Shown: positions 44,300 to 52,752 of the stretch, in pieces
How positions within the stretch are numbered: the first letter of the stretch is position 1
Layout: each line of letters opens with the position of its first letter
From: Candidatus Gastranaerophilales bacterium
Lineage (GTDB): Bacteria > Cyanobacteriota > Vampirovibrionia > Gastranaerophilales > Gastranaerophilaceae
Assembly (NCBI GenBank): GCA_910587055.1
Contig: CAJUKY010000013.1
Location: 1-58,696, forward strand
DNA: 58,696 nt
Direction of reading: 5' to 3'
The notes under the pieces: generated by a model
Told to the model about the DNA's origin: nothing
The model's database searches: none
What the model saw: the letters and a program-made list of their open reading frames with translations, nothing else
Program-made: the position numbers and the translations under genes

Positions 44300-45579
44300 A
44301 AAACTCGCTCCAGTATGGCTTTTGCCACATTTTCTTTACTATTTTTATTGATATGACAGGTATTTCCTGCTTTATCTATTATCCAAACCTCGTTTTCATC
44401 AGTGTTTAGGGCTGTTTTTGCTTCATTTGCAATTATAAAATCAGCATTTTTAGCTTGCAGCTTGACTTTCGCTGTTTCTAAAATGTTTTGTGTTGCAAGA
44501 GAAAAACCGATTGTTTTTTGGTTTTCTGTTTTTATTTTGCCTATTTCTTGCAGTATATCAGGGTTTTGAACTAATTCAAGTGTTAAATTTTCACCCTGTT
44601 TTTTTGAAATCTTTTGCAGGGCGGGAGTTTTAGGGCGAAAATCGCTCACGGCGGCAGCCATAATAAGATAATCGGCATTTGCGAAACTTTTTTTCAGGGC
44701 ATTGAGCATATCAAGTGTAGAATTTACAATTGTTAATTTATAAGGCAGTTTTTTTTGAAATTCCACCGTGCTGATTAATTCAACGTCATACCCCATAGAG
44801 TGGGCGCAATCCGCAAGGCACAAGCCCATTCGCCCGCTGGATGCGTTTGAAATAAAGCGTACAGGGTCTATCCACTCTTTTGTTCCGCCGGTTGTCACTA
44901 TCAGCTTCTTTTTTGGTGTTAAATCGCCTGAAATGCTTTTGGGGCAGAGAGTTTCAAGAACTAAATTATAAATTTTTTCAACGCCCGCCATTTTTCCGTT
45001 TCCGTCATATCCGCAGGCAAGCTGTCCCGTCTCTGTTTCGGCGATTTTTACTCCTTCATTTTTAAGGGTATTTATGTTTTTTTGAACAAAAGGATTGTTG
45101 AGCATTCCGGTATTCATTGCAGGTGCAATAATGACAGGCTTTCTGGAACCCAGATAAGCGTTAGATACGCTTGTTATAAGGTTATCGGCTATTCCTGAGG
45201 CGATTTTTGAAATAGTGTTTGCGGTAATTGGCGCTATAACAAGCAAATCCGCCCAGTCGGCAAGTGAAATATGCTCTGTACCGTCTTTTGGGGCAAACAT
45301 ATCAAGGTAAACCGTGTTATTTGAAAGGGTTTCAAGTGTTTTTTCACCTATAAATTCAAGTGCTGCGGGGCTTAATACCGTTTTTACGTCTGCTCCTGCT
45401 CTGGTTAACATTCTTAATAATTCACAAGTTTTATAACAAGCGATAGAACCTGTTAACCCGAGCAAAATTTTTTTCCCTTCCAAAATTTTTCCCGTAAAAT
45501 TTTCTTGTGCTGAATTTTTTAAATAATTATTCAAATTTATATCATTATTTGAATTTTGTATGGGAGAATTATTTTGCAT
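44296..45579 (-). CDS. coaBC: Bifunctional CoaBC (Dfp)
   Basis: Makes 4'-phosphopantetheine from phosphopantothenate and cysteine. The flavin decarboxylase half opens with KKILLGLTGSIACYKTCELL and has APAMNTGMLNNP with the catalytic Cys in GQLACGYDGNGKM. The synthetase half has VTTGGTKEWIDPVRFISN and SSGRMG. An extra ~35-residue Asn-rich N-terminus (ending ENFTGKILEG) precedes the usual start and is probably translated, because GGAG sits before ATG 45579. Overlaps gmk by 11 bases. Confidence 0.95.
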   Translation of the reverse strand: MQNNSPIQNSNNDINLNNYLKNSAQENFTGKILEGKKILLGLTGSIACYKTCELLRMLTRAGADVKTVLSPAALEFIGEKTLETLSNNTVYLDMFAPKDGTEHISLADWADLLVIAPITANTISKIASGIADNLITSVSNAYLGSRKPVIIAPAMNTGMLNNPFVQKNINTLKNEGVKIAETETGQLACGYDGNGKMAGVEKIYNLVLETLCPKSISGDLTPKKKLIVTTGGTKEWIDPVRFISNASSGRMGLCLADCAHSMGYDVELISTVEFQKKLPYKLTIVNSTLDMLNALKKSFANADYLIMAAAVSDFRPKTPALQKISKKQGENLTLELVQNPDILQEIGKIKTENQKTIGFSLATQNILETAKVKLQAKNADFIIANEAKTALNTDENEVWIIDKAGNTCHINKNSKENVAKAILERVL

Positions 45580-46189
45580 TTTTTTCTCCGCTCAAATTTA
45601 AATTTTTTGAAGAATTTTTTTGGAAATTTTTTTCCTTATCGTAAACCGCCTGCAATTTTTCAAGTGCAGTTTCAACTTTGTCGTTTTCAATTGCATATTT
45701 ATATAACGGCGCAAGGGTTAATTCCTGCTTTACCTGATGAAGTCTTTTTTGAATAGCCTCTTCGTCCTCTGTTTTTCTGCCTCTCAGGCGTTTTTCCAGT
45801 TCATCAAGATTTGGCGGGGTGAAAAAAATTGTGATACAGTCAGGAAATTTTTCCATTATTTTTTTAGCCCCTTGAGTTTCAATTTCAAGAAGAACATCAG
45901 CCCCCTGTGATAAGGCTTTCAGCACAAAATTTTTCTTTGTACCGTAATAGTTATCTGAATATTTTGCCCATTCTAAAAATTCATCATTTTTTATTGAATT
46001 TTCAAAATCCTCTTTTTCGACAAAAAAATAGTTTACCCCGTGAGTTTCTCCCGGGCGGGGTTTTCTTGTGGTTTCAGAGATTGAATAAATAATATTGTGA
46101 TTATTTTCAAAAAATTTCTTTAGGATTGTGCCTTTGCCAACCCCTGAAGGTCCTGTGATTATAAATAATTTCCCGCTTTTATTTTCCAT
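45569..46189 (-). CDS. gmk: Guanylate kinase
   Basis: GMP to GDP. P-loop FIITGPSGVGKGTILKKF, SISETTRKPRPGETHGVNYFF and EIETQGAKKI are typical. The C-terminus carries ~30 extra charged residues (KEKNFQKNSSKNL). I start at ATG 46189. GTG 46204 in frame overlaps a TATAAT and lacks a ribosome site. The TATAAT ends six bases before ATG, so the mRNA could be leaderless. First gene of gmk-coaBC-nif3-like; rpoZ, often between gmk and coaBC, is absent. Confidence 0.94.
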   Translation of the reverse strand: MENKSGKLFIITGPSGVGKGTILKKFFENNHNIIYSISETTRKPRPGETHGVNYFFVEKEDFENSIKNDEFLEWAKYSDNYYGTKKNFVLKALSQGADVLLEIETQGAKKIMEKFPDCITIFFTPPNLDELEKRLRGRKTEDEEAIQKRLHQVKQELTLAPLYKYAIENDKVETALEKLQAVYDKEKNFQKNSSKNLNLSGEKNAK

Positions 46190-46195
46190 TTGTAA

Positions 46196-46201
46196 ATTAT
46201 A
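46196..46201 (-). promoter_or_regulatory. Candidate -10 for gmk
   Basis: TATAAT on the minus strand, with only six bases to the gmk ATG. The transcript would begin at or near the start codon. The -35 region (T-rich, from the preceding terminator) is weak. Confidence 0.4.
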
Positions 46202-46220
46202 CACTAAATTGCACTATAAA

Positions 46221-46258
46221 AAAAGATGGCAAATTTTCTTTTATAAATGCCATCTTTT
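46221..46258. terminator. Terminator between EF-hand gene and gmk
   Basis: AAAAGATGGCA (46221-46231) pairs perfectly with TGCCATCTTTT (46248-46258); read on the minus strand it ends in a T-run, so it terminates the EF-hand gene. Confidence 0.85.
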
Positions 46259-46292
46259 GGTTATTAATTTTTTAAAAGCCTTGTGCGGCGCT

Positions 46293-47162
46293 TTATTCAT
46301 CCTGTTTTTTAAAGGGATTATCTTTTAGCAGATTTTTTTCAATGTTTAAAGCCATTTTTCCTTTTGCCGTGGGCTCATTAGCTTTTGGCAGTTCTGTTTT
46401 ATTTTCAGGTTCCTGCGGTGTTTTATTTGTTTCATATATTTCTGTCATAGCGCTCCTTAAGATTTCCTTGCTTTCGGCTTCTTCGCTTCCTTCCGGTGCG
46501 TCGCATGTCATAATATCGCTCATTGTTGATACGGATGAAAATTTTATATTGCCATCCATCGCATCTTCAGGGTTTTCCGGCGGATTTTCAATGCTGTCAA
46601 ACATATCTGCCATTACATAATATGTTTTTACTTCATCTTTGTCAATAACATTATCGCCGTTGAAATCCATAAAATTAAAACTTGATTTAAACATTTCCGC
46701 AGCAACTTCATCATCTTCCGTTAATGGAGTTTCGCCTTCGGGAAGAAAATGATTGTATTCAAGGATTTCGGATTGCTTATATTCTTCAAATGTTATTTTG
46801 CCGTCTGAATCAATAATATCGTATGTATTAATATGGCTTTGTGCAAGCTCATCAAGAGCCTCTCCGTAGGATTTGCCTTCTTCCGCAAAGGAATAAGGTG
46901 TTCCATCGGCAACTTCCGTATATTTTTGTATCACTTCCTCAAATTTTGCATTCCATTCATCCGCGTCCTCAAGGTCTGAATAAGCTTCCATGTCTATCAG
47001 CGTGCACTCGTCAATTGAAGATTGTATGCATGCTTGCCACAACAGCAATTCGTCATATTTGCTGTTTGCTTGATTATCGGTGTCTGTCTCTGTTTCGGCA
47101 GGGCTTGAGGCGCAATACGGCTGAGTATAGCCCGTATTTGTATTTACGGAAAAATCCATCAT
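46293..47162 (-). CDS. EF-hand calcium-binding protein
   Basis: An acidic 289-residue protein. A canonical EF-hand loop is DFNGDNVIDKDE (D-x-N-x-D-N-x-I-x-x-x-E), while an earlier one, IIDSDGKITFEE, lacks the first Asp and is degenerate. The pair are separated by ~45 residues. No signal peptide. The polar N-terminus (MMDFSVNTNTGYTQPYCASS) is like other lineage proteins here. ATG 47162 chosen (GAGGAA upstream) over in-frame 47237. The C-terminus is Pro/Lys/Glu-rich. Role unknown; calcium sensing or buffering is inferred. Confidence 0.8.
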   Translation of the reverse strand: MMDFSVNTNTGYTQPYCASSPAETETDTDNQANSKYDELLLWQACIQSSIDECTLIDMEAYSDLEDADEWNAKFEEVIQKYTEVADGTPYSFAEEGKSYGEALDELAQSHINTYDIIDSDGKITFEEYKQSEILEYNHFLPEGETPLTEDDEVAAEMFKSSFNFMDFNGDNVIDKDEVKTYYVMADMFDSIENPPENPEDAMDGNIKFSSVSTMSDIMTCDAPEGSEEAESKEILRSAMTEIYETNKTPQEPENKTELPKANEPTAKGKMALNIEKNLLKDNPFKKQDE

Positions 47163-47314
47163 GTTAATATAATTCCTCTTTTTAAATCTCTCTTTATAAA
47201 TATAAAAACAATTTGTTTTTCTAAATTGCCCATGCAAGAAAAATTTTGTTAAGGAATGTTAATTACAGGCATTGCGACTTTTGGCTGCTATCTGTAATAA
47301 CAGCATTTATAATA

Positions 47315-47345
47315 AAAACCGGAGATGGTTAATTTCTCCGGTTTT
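47315..47345. terminator. Terminator after rpoD
   Basis: AAAACCGGAGA and TCTCCGGTTTT form an 11-base perfect stem; on the minus strand it is followed by TTATT. It closes the dnaG-rpoD operon. Confidence 0.88.
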
Positions 47346-47366
47346 ATAATGCTTTTGAATTGAAGT

Positions 47367-48437
47367 TTAAACTTCAATATATTCTTTTAGCCTTTTTGAG
47401 CGGTTTGGATGTCTTAATTTTCTTAAAGCTTTTGCTTCAATCTGGCGGATTCTTTCACGGGTAACGCCGAACAATTGGCCTACTTCTTCAAGAGTTCTCT
47501 GTCTGCCGTCATCCATACCGAATCTTAGTCTTAAAACATCTCTTTCTCTGGGGGAAAGACTGCCTAAAACTTCGGCTAAATCTTCTCTTAATAATTCATG
47601 AGCTACGGTTTTTACGGGAGCATCAGCGTCTTTATCTTCAATAAAATCACCGAGTCTTGAATCTTCTTCTTTGCCTATCGGAGTTTCAAGGCTTAAAGGC
47701 TCCTGAGCAACTTTAATTATCTCTCTTAACTTATTGATTGAAATTCCCATTTCAACTGATAATTCTTCTTCGGATGGTTTTCTTGCAAGCTCCTGTGCAA
47801 GTTTTCTTGTAACTTTTTTAAGTTTATTGATGGTTTCAACCATATGCACGGGAATTCTTATGGTTCTGGCCTGATCGGCAATTGCTCTTGTAATGGCCTG
47901 TCTAATCCACCATGTTGCGTAAGTTGAAAATTTGTATCCTCTTTCATGGTCAAATTTTTCAGCTGCACGGATTAAACCGAGGTTTCCTTCCTGAATAAGG
48001 TCTAAAAATAACATTCCGCGGCCTACATATTTTTTAGCTATTGAAACAACAAGCCTTAAGTTTGCCTGAACCAGTTTTCTTTTTGCAACAGCGCCTGAAT
48101 TGCCGCCTGCTACAATTTTTCTTGCAAGGTCGATTTCTTCATCGGCTGTTAATAATTTAATTCTGCCGATTTCTCTCAGGTACATTCTAACGGGATCATC
48201 AATAGAAACGCCTTTCGGTACCGCAATTTCGCCTTCTTCGTCTTCGTCATCTTCTTTATCAAAGAAGGTAGAGCCGGATAAAGTGGTGACATCAATTCCC
48301 GCTTGAGATCTTATGATATTTGAAATATTATCCGTTTCCAGTGCTGAGCTTTCAAAAAAGCTGTCATCACTCATATCTTCGGAGTCTTTATCAACCACGC
48401 TTATTACTGATTGGTCTGAACTTCTTTTTCTTGTCAT
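47367..48437 (-). CDS. rpoD: Primary RNA polymerase sigma factor
   Basis: Group 1/2 sigma-70 of 356 residues. After an acidic ~80-residue N-terminus comes region 1.2 (DPVRMYLREIGRIKLL), region 2 (NLRLVVSIAKKYVGRGMLFL, then GYKFSTYATWWIRQAI), region 3 (PVHMVETINKLK) and region 4.2 (LEEVGQLFGVTRERIRQIEAKAL). The large non-conserved insert of proteobacterial RpoD is missing, as is usual in Cyanobacteria and Firmicutes. It follows dnaG by 14 bases, the classic macromolecular-synthesis arrangement, supporting a housekeeping sigma. Confidence 0.95.
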   Translation of the reverse strand: MTRKRSSDQSVISVVDKDSEDMSDDSFFESSALETDNISNIIRSQAGIDVTTLSGSTFFDKEDDEDEEGEIAVPKGVSIDDPVRMYLREIGRIKLLTADEEIDLARKIVAGGNSGAVAKRKLVQANLRLVVSIAKKYVGRGMLFLDLIQEGNLGLIRAAEKFDHERGYKFSTYATWWIRQAITRAIADQARTIRIPVHMVETINKLKKVTRKLAQELARKPSEEELSVEMGISINKLREIIKVAQEPLSLETPIGKEEDSRLGDFIEDKDADAPVKTVAHELLREDLAEVLGSLSPRERDVLRLRFGMDDGRQRTLEEVGQLFGVTRERIRQIEAKALRKLRHPNRSKRLKEYIEV

Positions 48438-48451
48438 TTAGATTCTCCATC

Positions 48452-50347
48452 TTAATTTGCTGTTTGTCTTACCTGTTCAAAGATTTCCTTTGAAATTGTT
48501 ATTTTATCTTCTTCTGATATATCTTTTTGCCTGTTTTTTTGTCTCAGCTCTTCTTTTTTGTGCATTATATCCAGATTGTTCAGTCTTGTAAAAGTTTCCT
48601 GAACAGAACTTATATAATCGTTGTAGCTAAGTTTTTCGAATTCGGCTGAGGAAAAAATCATTTCACTTAAATATTTTTGTGTTTCGTTGTCATTGTAAAA
48701 CTTAGAAAAAAGATTTTTTGCTATTGATTCAACATTATCGGATTCGGATATTATTTTGTCAATGTTATCAAGTATCTTAAAATTAGCTTCACTTTTGGGT
48801 TTGTAGCCATTCACGGCTTGCACGAAATATGATTTTTTTTCAGGAGTATTTGCTTGAAGCGCAAGTTTTATTAAATTGGTTTCCATCCGCTCATAACGTG
48901 CATTCAGGTTATTTCTGGCTAATTTCTTAAATAAAGACTTATCATGCTCATTTGTTACATTTTGATACAAATCTTCCGCCTGCGCTTGTCTTTGTTCAAC
49001 CTGCTTTTTAATGACAGTTTCATCTATATTAAGTTTAAACGAGATATTTTTAATGTAATCGGCTAAAATAATGGGATTTTTGATTTCTTGTAAAATATAC
49101 ACTATTTGTTGTACAAGCTCGCTTTTTTCCTGTGCTGTCGGATTTTTTGGAGAGTTTTTAAACAGCATGGCAAGTTCAAAATCAAGCAGCAAGGGGGCTT
49201 GCTCTATTTCTTTTCTGTAGCTTTCAGCACCGAATTCTCTAATGTATTCATCGGGGTCTTTTCCGCCAACCTGCGATACTACACGGATTTCACATACATT
49301 TTCATCTTTTGCCGCATTTGTATAGCTTGAATCATATTGTTTTATGTTTCCAAGGCCTGAAAAAATTTCTTTGATAACTGCAGCACCCAGCTTAGTAGCT
49401 TTTCTTCCGGCATTATCCTGATCAAAAGCCAGATATATTTTTCTATTCTGTGTATATCGGCTCAAAAGCTTAATATGCTGCGGGGTTAGGGCTGTTCCAC
49501 AGGAGGCCACCGCATTTCTTACACCGTTTACCTGTGCTGAAATTACGTCAAAATACCCTTCCATAATAATTACGCCGTCTTCTTCTTTAATAGCGTCTTT
49601 TGCTCTGTTCAGCCCGAATAATACGGAGCTTTTATTGTATATTGAAGAATCCGGAGAATTGAGGTATTTCGGGTTTTGCCCGTCGAGAATTGCCCTTGCG
49701 CCAAAGGCTATAGGGTTGTTATTTATATCCATTATGGGGATTATCAGGCGGTTTTTAAATCTGTCCAGAAAATCGCCGTTTTTTTCGTATAAAAGCCCTG
49801 CTTTGTACATTTCATCGTTAGTATAGCCAAAATCTTTAAGGTGATTTTTTAATTCAAAATTAGAATTCGGTGCAAGACCTAAGAAAAAACTTCCGATTGC
49901 AACTTCGCCTACCCCTCTTTTCTCAAGGTATTCAAGGGCTTTTTCGTTTTTCAAAAGATTATTATGGTAAAATTCCATAGAAAATTTTACGGCTTCAAGG
50001 AGTCTTTCTTTTTCTTTTTTATATTCTCCGATATTCTTGCCTGATGAGGTTTTCGGAAGTTCTATCCCTAAAATTTCAGCCTGTTCCTGAATGACATCAA
50101 CAAAGCTCTGGTTGTTTATTTTCATTAAAAAAGCCAGAACGTCTCCGCCTTCGCCACAGCCGAAGCATTTAAAAATCTGGCGGGACGGGGTAACGGTGAA
50201 TGACGGGGTTTTCTCATTATGGAAAGGGCAAAGGCCCATATAGTTATGACCGGATTTTTTGAGCACAACAAATTTTGATATTACATCCACTATATCCAGC
50301 CGGTTTTTTATCTCTTCTGTAACTTGTTGATAGGTTAAATCAGTCAT
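48452..50347 (-). CDS. dnaG: DNA primase
   Basis: Synthesises RNA primers. An N-terminal zinc finger (CPFHNEKTPSF...CFGCGEGGD), the RNA-polymerase core (GLAPNSNFELKNHL region), a TOPRIM motif (VIIMEGYFDVISAQ, then YLAFDQDNAGRKA) and a helical C-terminal DnaB-interaction region. Its 631 residues are normal. First gene of the dnaG-rpoD pair; rpsU is not in front. Confidence 0.96.
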   Translation of the reverse strand: MTDLTYQQVTEEIKNRLDIVDVISKFVVLKKSGHNYMGLCPFHNEKTPSFTVTPSRQIFKCFGCGEGGDVLAFLMKINNQSFVDVIQEQAEILGIELPKTSSGKNIGEYKKEKERLLEAVKFSMEFYHNNLLKNEKALEYLEKRGVGEVAIGSFFLGLAPNSNFELKNHLKDFGYTNDEMYKAGLLYEKNGDFLDRFKNRLIIPIMDINNNPIAFGARAILDGQNPKYLNSPDSSIYNKSSVLFGLNRAKDAIKEEDGVIIMEGYFDVISAQVNGVRNAVASCGTALTPQHIKLLSRYTQNRKIYLAFDQDNAGRKATKLGAAVIKEIFSGLGNIKQYDSSYTNAAKDENVCEIRVVSQVGGKDPDEYIREFGAESYRKEIEQAPLLLDFELAMLFKNSPKNPTAQEKSELVQQIVYILQEIKNPIILADYIKNISFKLNIDETVIKKQVEQRQAQAEDLYQNVTNEHDKSLFKKLARNNLNARYERMETNLIKLALQANTPEKKSYFVQAVNGYKPKSEANFKILDNIDKIISESDNVESIAKNLFSKFYNDNETQKYLSEMIFSSAEFEKLSYNDYISSVQETFTRLNNLDIMHKKEELRQKNRQKDISEEDKITISKEIFEQVRQTAN

Positions 50348-50412
50348 GCTTATTAATACTTCCGCTGTAGTTTACCACCAAGAAAAGTATTTTTGTACAT
50401 ATTTAAGTGAAT

Positions 50413-50441
50413 TTGTCAAAAAAGTTTACAAATAATGTAAT
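50413..50441 (+). promoter_or_regulatory. Candidate promoter for the HEAT-repeat gene run
   Basis: TTGTCA (50413-50418), 17 bases, TGTAAT (50436-50441), placing the start about 50 bases before ATG 50501 in the divergent region with dnaG. Confidence 0.4.
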
Positions 50442-50500
50442 TTTTACAATTTTTAGTGTAGTCTGTAAGAAACGGGAAATGTAAATTTTAAGGCTTTTGA

Positions 50501-51484
50501 ATGGAGAAAAAAACTTACCTTCCGGGTGCGGAAAGTGAAAAATTCCATTTTCTTGAAGGGTCCCTTTCTACTTACGGGGATGATTTTTCGGCCTTTTTTT
50601 CAGGTTTAAAAAACGAATATCTTAAAGAAGATTTGGCTGAAATTTATTCTTATCTTTTTAAAAATATTAAAAATGTAAACTTTCTGGATACTTTAATAAG
50701 AGAAATTAATGCTTTAAGAGATAAAAAAAATCTTGATGATTTGATTGATTTTTTGCTTGAGTTTGACGCTGCTTCCGTTGAAAAAGAGGACACAGGCGCA
50801 TATATAAACCTCAGGGTTCTTTGTTTAAAGGCTGTTTCAAATTATAAAGATACAAAATCAATCACCCCTATTTTATACTGCCTAAATAATAAGAAAGAGC
50901 ACTATAAGGTTCGTTTTGCGGCGGCTGAAGCGCTCGGGAAAATCGGGGATAAAAATGCTGTTGAATCTCTGATAAATGTTGTGTCGGATGAGAATGAAAA
51001 ATCCGTTTATGTAAGAGAATCCGCCGCGGTGGCGCTTGGCATGATCGGGGATATGAGAGCTGTTGATCCGTTTTTAAGCATTCTTGAAGCAAAGAAAAAT
51101 TTTCTCGATAAATTTACTTTTTTGAAAGAAAGAGTAATTGAAGCTTTGGGAAAATTTAACATGCCTTATGACAAAAGGGTGTTTCTAGCTCTTAAAGAAG
51201 CGCTTCTTGATGATTCGCCGCAGGTAAGGCTTAATGCGGTTGAATCTTTGATGAATATTGCAATTGACTCTGAAGGAGAGCATATCGAGGCTGTTAATCT
51301 TGTTAAAAATATGCTGAAAGATACGGATGAAGAGGTTGCAAGAAATTCTGCCGCGGCACTTTATAATATTTTGGGGATTGATATTTTATATGAAATTCTA
51401 AAGGATGAAAGTATGCCGCCATGCTGCAAAGAGGAAGCACATAACATACTTGAGGAAGAGCTTTCAGAGGAAGAAGATGAATAA
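50501..51484 (+). CDS. HEAT-repeat protein
   Basis: A 327-residue, acidic, all-helical protein. HEAT/PBS-lyase-type repeats lie at ~125-310: VRFAAAEALGKIGDKNAVES, VRESAAVALGMIGDMRAVDP, VRLNAVESLMNIA and VARNSAAALYNI. Such repeats are frequent in cyanobacterial phycobilisome lyases, but no lyase function is implied here. The last bases overlap queC by eight. Likely a protein-interaction module. Confidence 0.85.
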   Translation: MEKKTYLPGAESEKFHFLEGSLSTYGDDFSAFFSGLKNEYLKEDLAEIYSYLFKNIKNVNFLDTLIREINALRDKKNLDDLIDFLLEFDAASVEKEDTGAYINLRVLCLKAVSNYKDTKSITPILYCLNNKKEHYKVRFAAAEALGKIGDKNAVESLINVVSDENEKSVYVRESAAVALGMIGDMRAVDPFLSILEAKKNFLDKFTFLKERVIEALGKFNMPYDKRVFLALKEALLDDSPQVRLNAVESLMNIAIDSEGEHIEAVNLVKNMLKDTDEEVARNSAAALYNILGIDILYEILKDESMPPCCKEEAHNILEEELSEEEDE

Positions 51485-52166
51485 TTATAAAGCGGTAATT
51501 CTTTTATCAGGCGGGCTTGATTCACTTGTAAGCCTTGCATATGCAAAGGATAAGGGGTGCAATATAAAGCTTGCTTTAACTTTTGATTACGGGCAAAGGG
51601 CTGCCGATGATGAAATCAGTGCCGCAAAAGAAATATGCAGGGTTTATGGTGTTGAGCATAAGGTTATAAAGCTGCCTTTTTTGGGTGAAATAAGCAGTTC
51701 TGCCCTTAATAAAAAAGAAGATAATCTTGAATTTGCAACACTCGGGGAAAACAGTATGAAAGCCGTATGGGTGCCGAACAGAAACGGGCTCTTTTTAAAT
51801 ATTGCGGCAGCATATTGTGATGCACGGGGTTATAATTGTGTAATTTTTGGTGCCAATAAAGAAGAAGCGGAAACTTTCAGCGATAATTCAGCTGAATTTA
51901 CCCGAAAAATTGAAGAGTGTTTTGGTTATTCCACACTTAAGGGGGTTAAAGTCATTGCTCCGCTGGCGGAACTTGTTAAAGAAGAGATTATTAACCTTGC
52001 GGCGGATTTAAATGTTGATTTAAGACTTTTAAAAAGCTGTTATAATTCGGGAGATGGCTTTAAAAACGGTGCTTTCAGCCATTGCGGCGTATGCGAAAGC
52101 TGTAAAAGATTAAAAAATGCAATATTAAAAAGCAGACATAAAGACTTGATAAAACTTTTCTTTTAA
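51477..52166 (+). CDS. queC: 7-cyano-7-deazaguanine synthase QueC
   Basis: Queuosine-pathway enzyme turning CDG into preQ0. The PP-loop SGGLDSLVSLAYAK, DYGQRAADDE, VPNRNGLFLNIAAAY, FGANKEEAETFSDNS and the zinc-binding Cys set (SCYNSG, then CGVCESCKRL) fit QueC, though the SDNS region departs from typical YPDCR. ATG 51477 chosen (AGAGGAAG upstream) over in-frame 51405. Followed 28 bases later by a DUF366-family gene. queD, queE and queF are not in the window. Confidence 0.88.
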   Translation: MNNYKAVILLSGGLDSLVSLAYAKDKGCNIKLALTFDYGQRAADDEISAAKEICRVYGVEHKVIKLPFLGEISSSALNKKEDNLEFATLGENSMKAVWVPNRNGLFLNIAAAYCDARGYNCVIFGANKEEAETFSDNSAEFTRKIEECFGYSTLKGVKVIAPLAELVKEEIINLAADLNVDLRLLKSCYNSGDGFKNGAFSHCGVCESCKRLKNAILKSRHKDLIKLFF

Positions 52167-52194
52167 AGCATTATAAAGATAAGAATTAGTAAAA

Positions 52195-52752
52195 ATGATG
52201 AAAAGCATATTTATTGATAAAGAAATAACTTATACAGGCAAAGAGCTTTCTCCGCACTGGATTTATAAAAATTTTAATGTGGAAGGAAGCGCGGTTGCTG
52301 CTTTTATCGGGCCTGTCAGGGTGAATTTATCCGAGATGGTGGATATTGAAGATGTTATAAATAATGAGCCCATATCATCCGATAAAATGCTTAACTTTAT
52401 CATTGAAGATTTTGAAATCGGACTTTATCATATGGTAGCCGTTCAAAGACTTTTTATCTGTATTATTAAAGAAGTTCTTGAAGAGTACGGTGTCAGCGTT
52501 AAAAGAAGCGGAGATGACCTTTTTTATCAAGGAAGAAAGCTTTCCGTTTCAATTGCCACAAAATCAATAACTTCTTCTTTAATACACACGGCTTTAAATA
52601 TTGTGAAAACAGGCGCACCTGTTGAAATTTCTTCGCTTGAAGAGATGGGAATAGCTGATATTAAAGAATTCGCACTTAGCATTTTGAAAAAAATCACATC
52701 GGAAATTCAGAGCATGAATTTTGCAAAATCCAAGGTAAGGGGGGTATTTTAG
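52195..52752 (+). CDS. DUF366-family protein
   Basis: A 185-residue protein that I recognise as DUF366: ELSPHWIYKNF, FIGPVRVNLSEMVDIEDV, MLNFIIEDFE, RRLFI-like AVQRLFICIIKE, GDDLFYQGRKLSVSIATKSI and SSLIHTALNIV. The family is widespread in archaea and thermophiles and has no established activity. Its placement between queC and a SPOR gene suggests a nucleotide or queuosine connection, which is inferred from position only. Confidence 0.8.
   Translation: MMKSIFIDKEITYTGKELSPHWIYKNFNVEGSAVAAFIGPVRVNLSEMVDIEDVINNEPISSDKMLNFIIEDFEIGLYHMVAVQRLFICIIKEVLEEYGVSVKRSGDDLFYQGRKLSVSIATKSITSSLIHTALNIVKTGAPVEISSLEEMGIADIKEFALSILKKITSEIQSMNFAKSKVRGVF

Noticed and set aside
50501..51484. HEAT-repeat protein as a phycobilisome lyase
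   Set aside because: Only the general repeat is shared, with no phycobiliprotein genes or lyase-specific residues seen.
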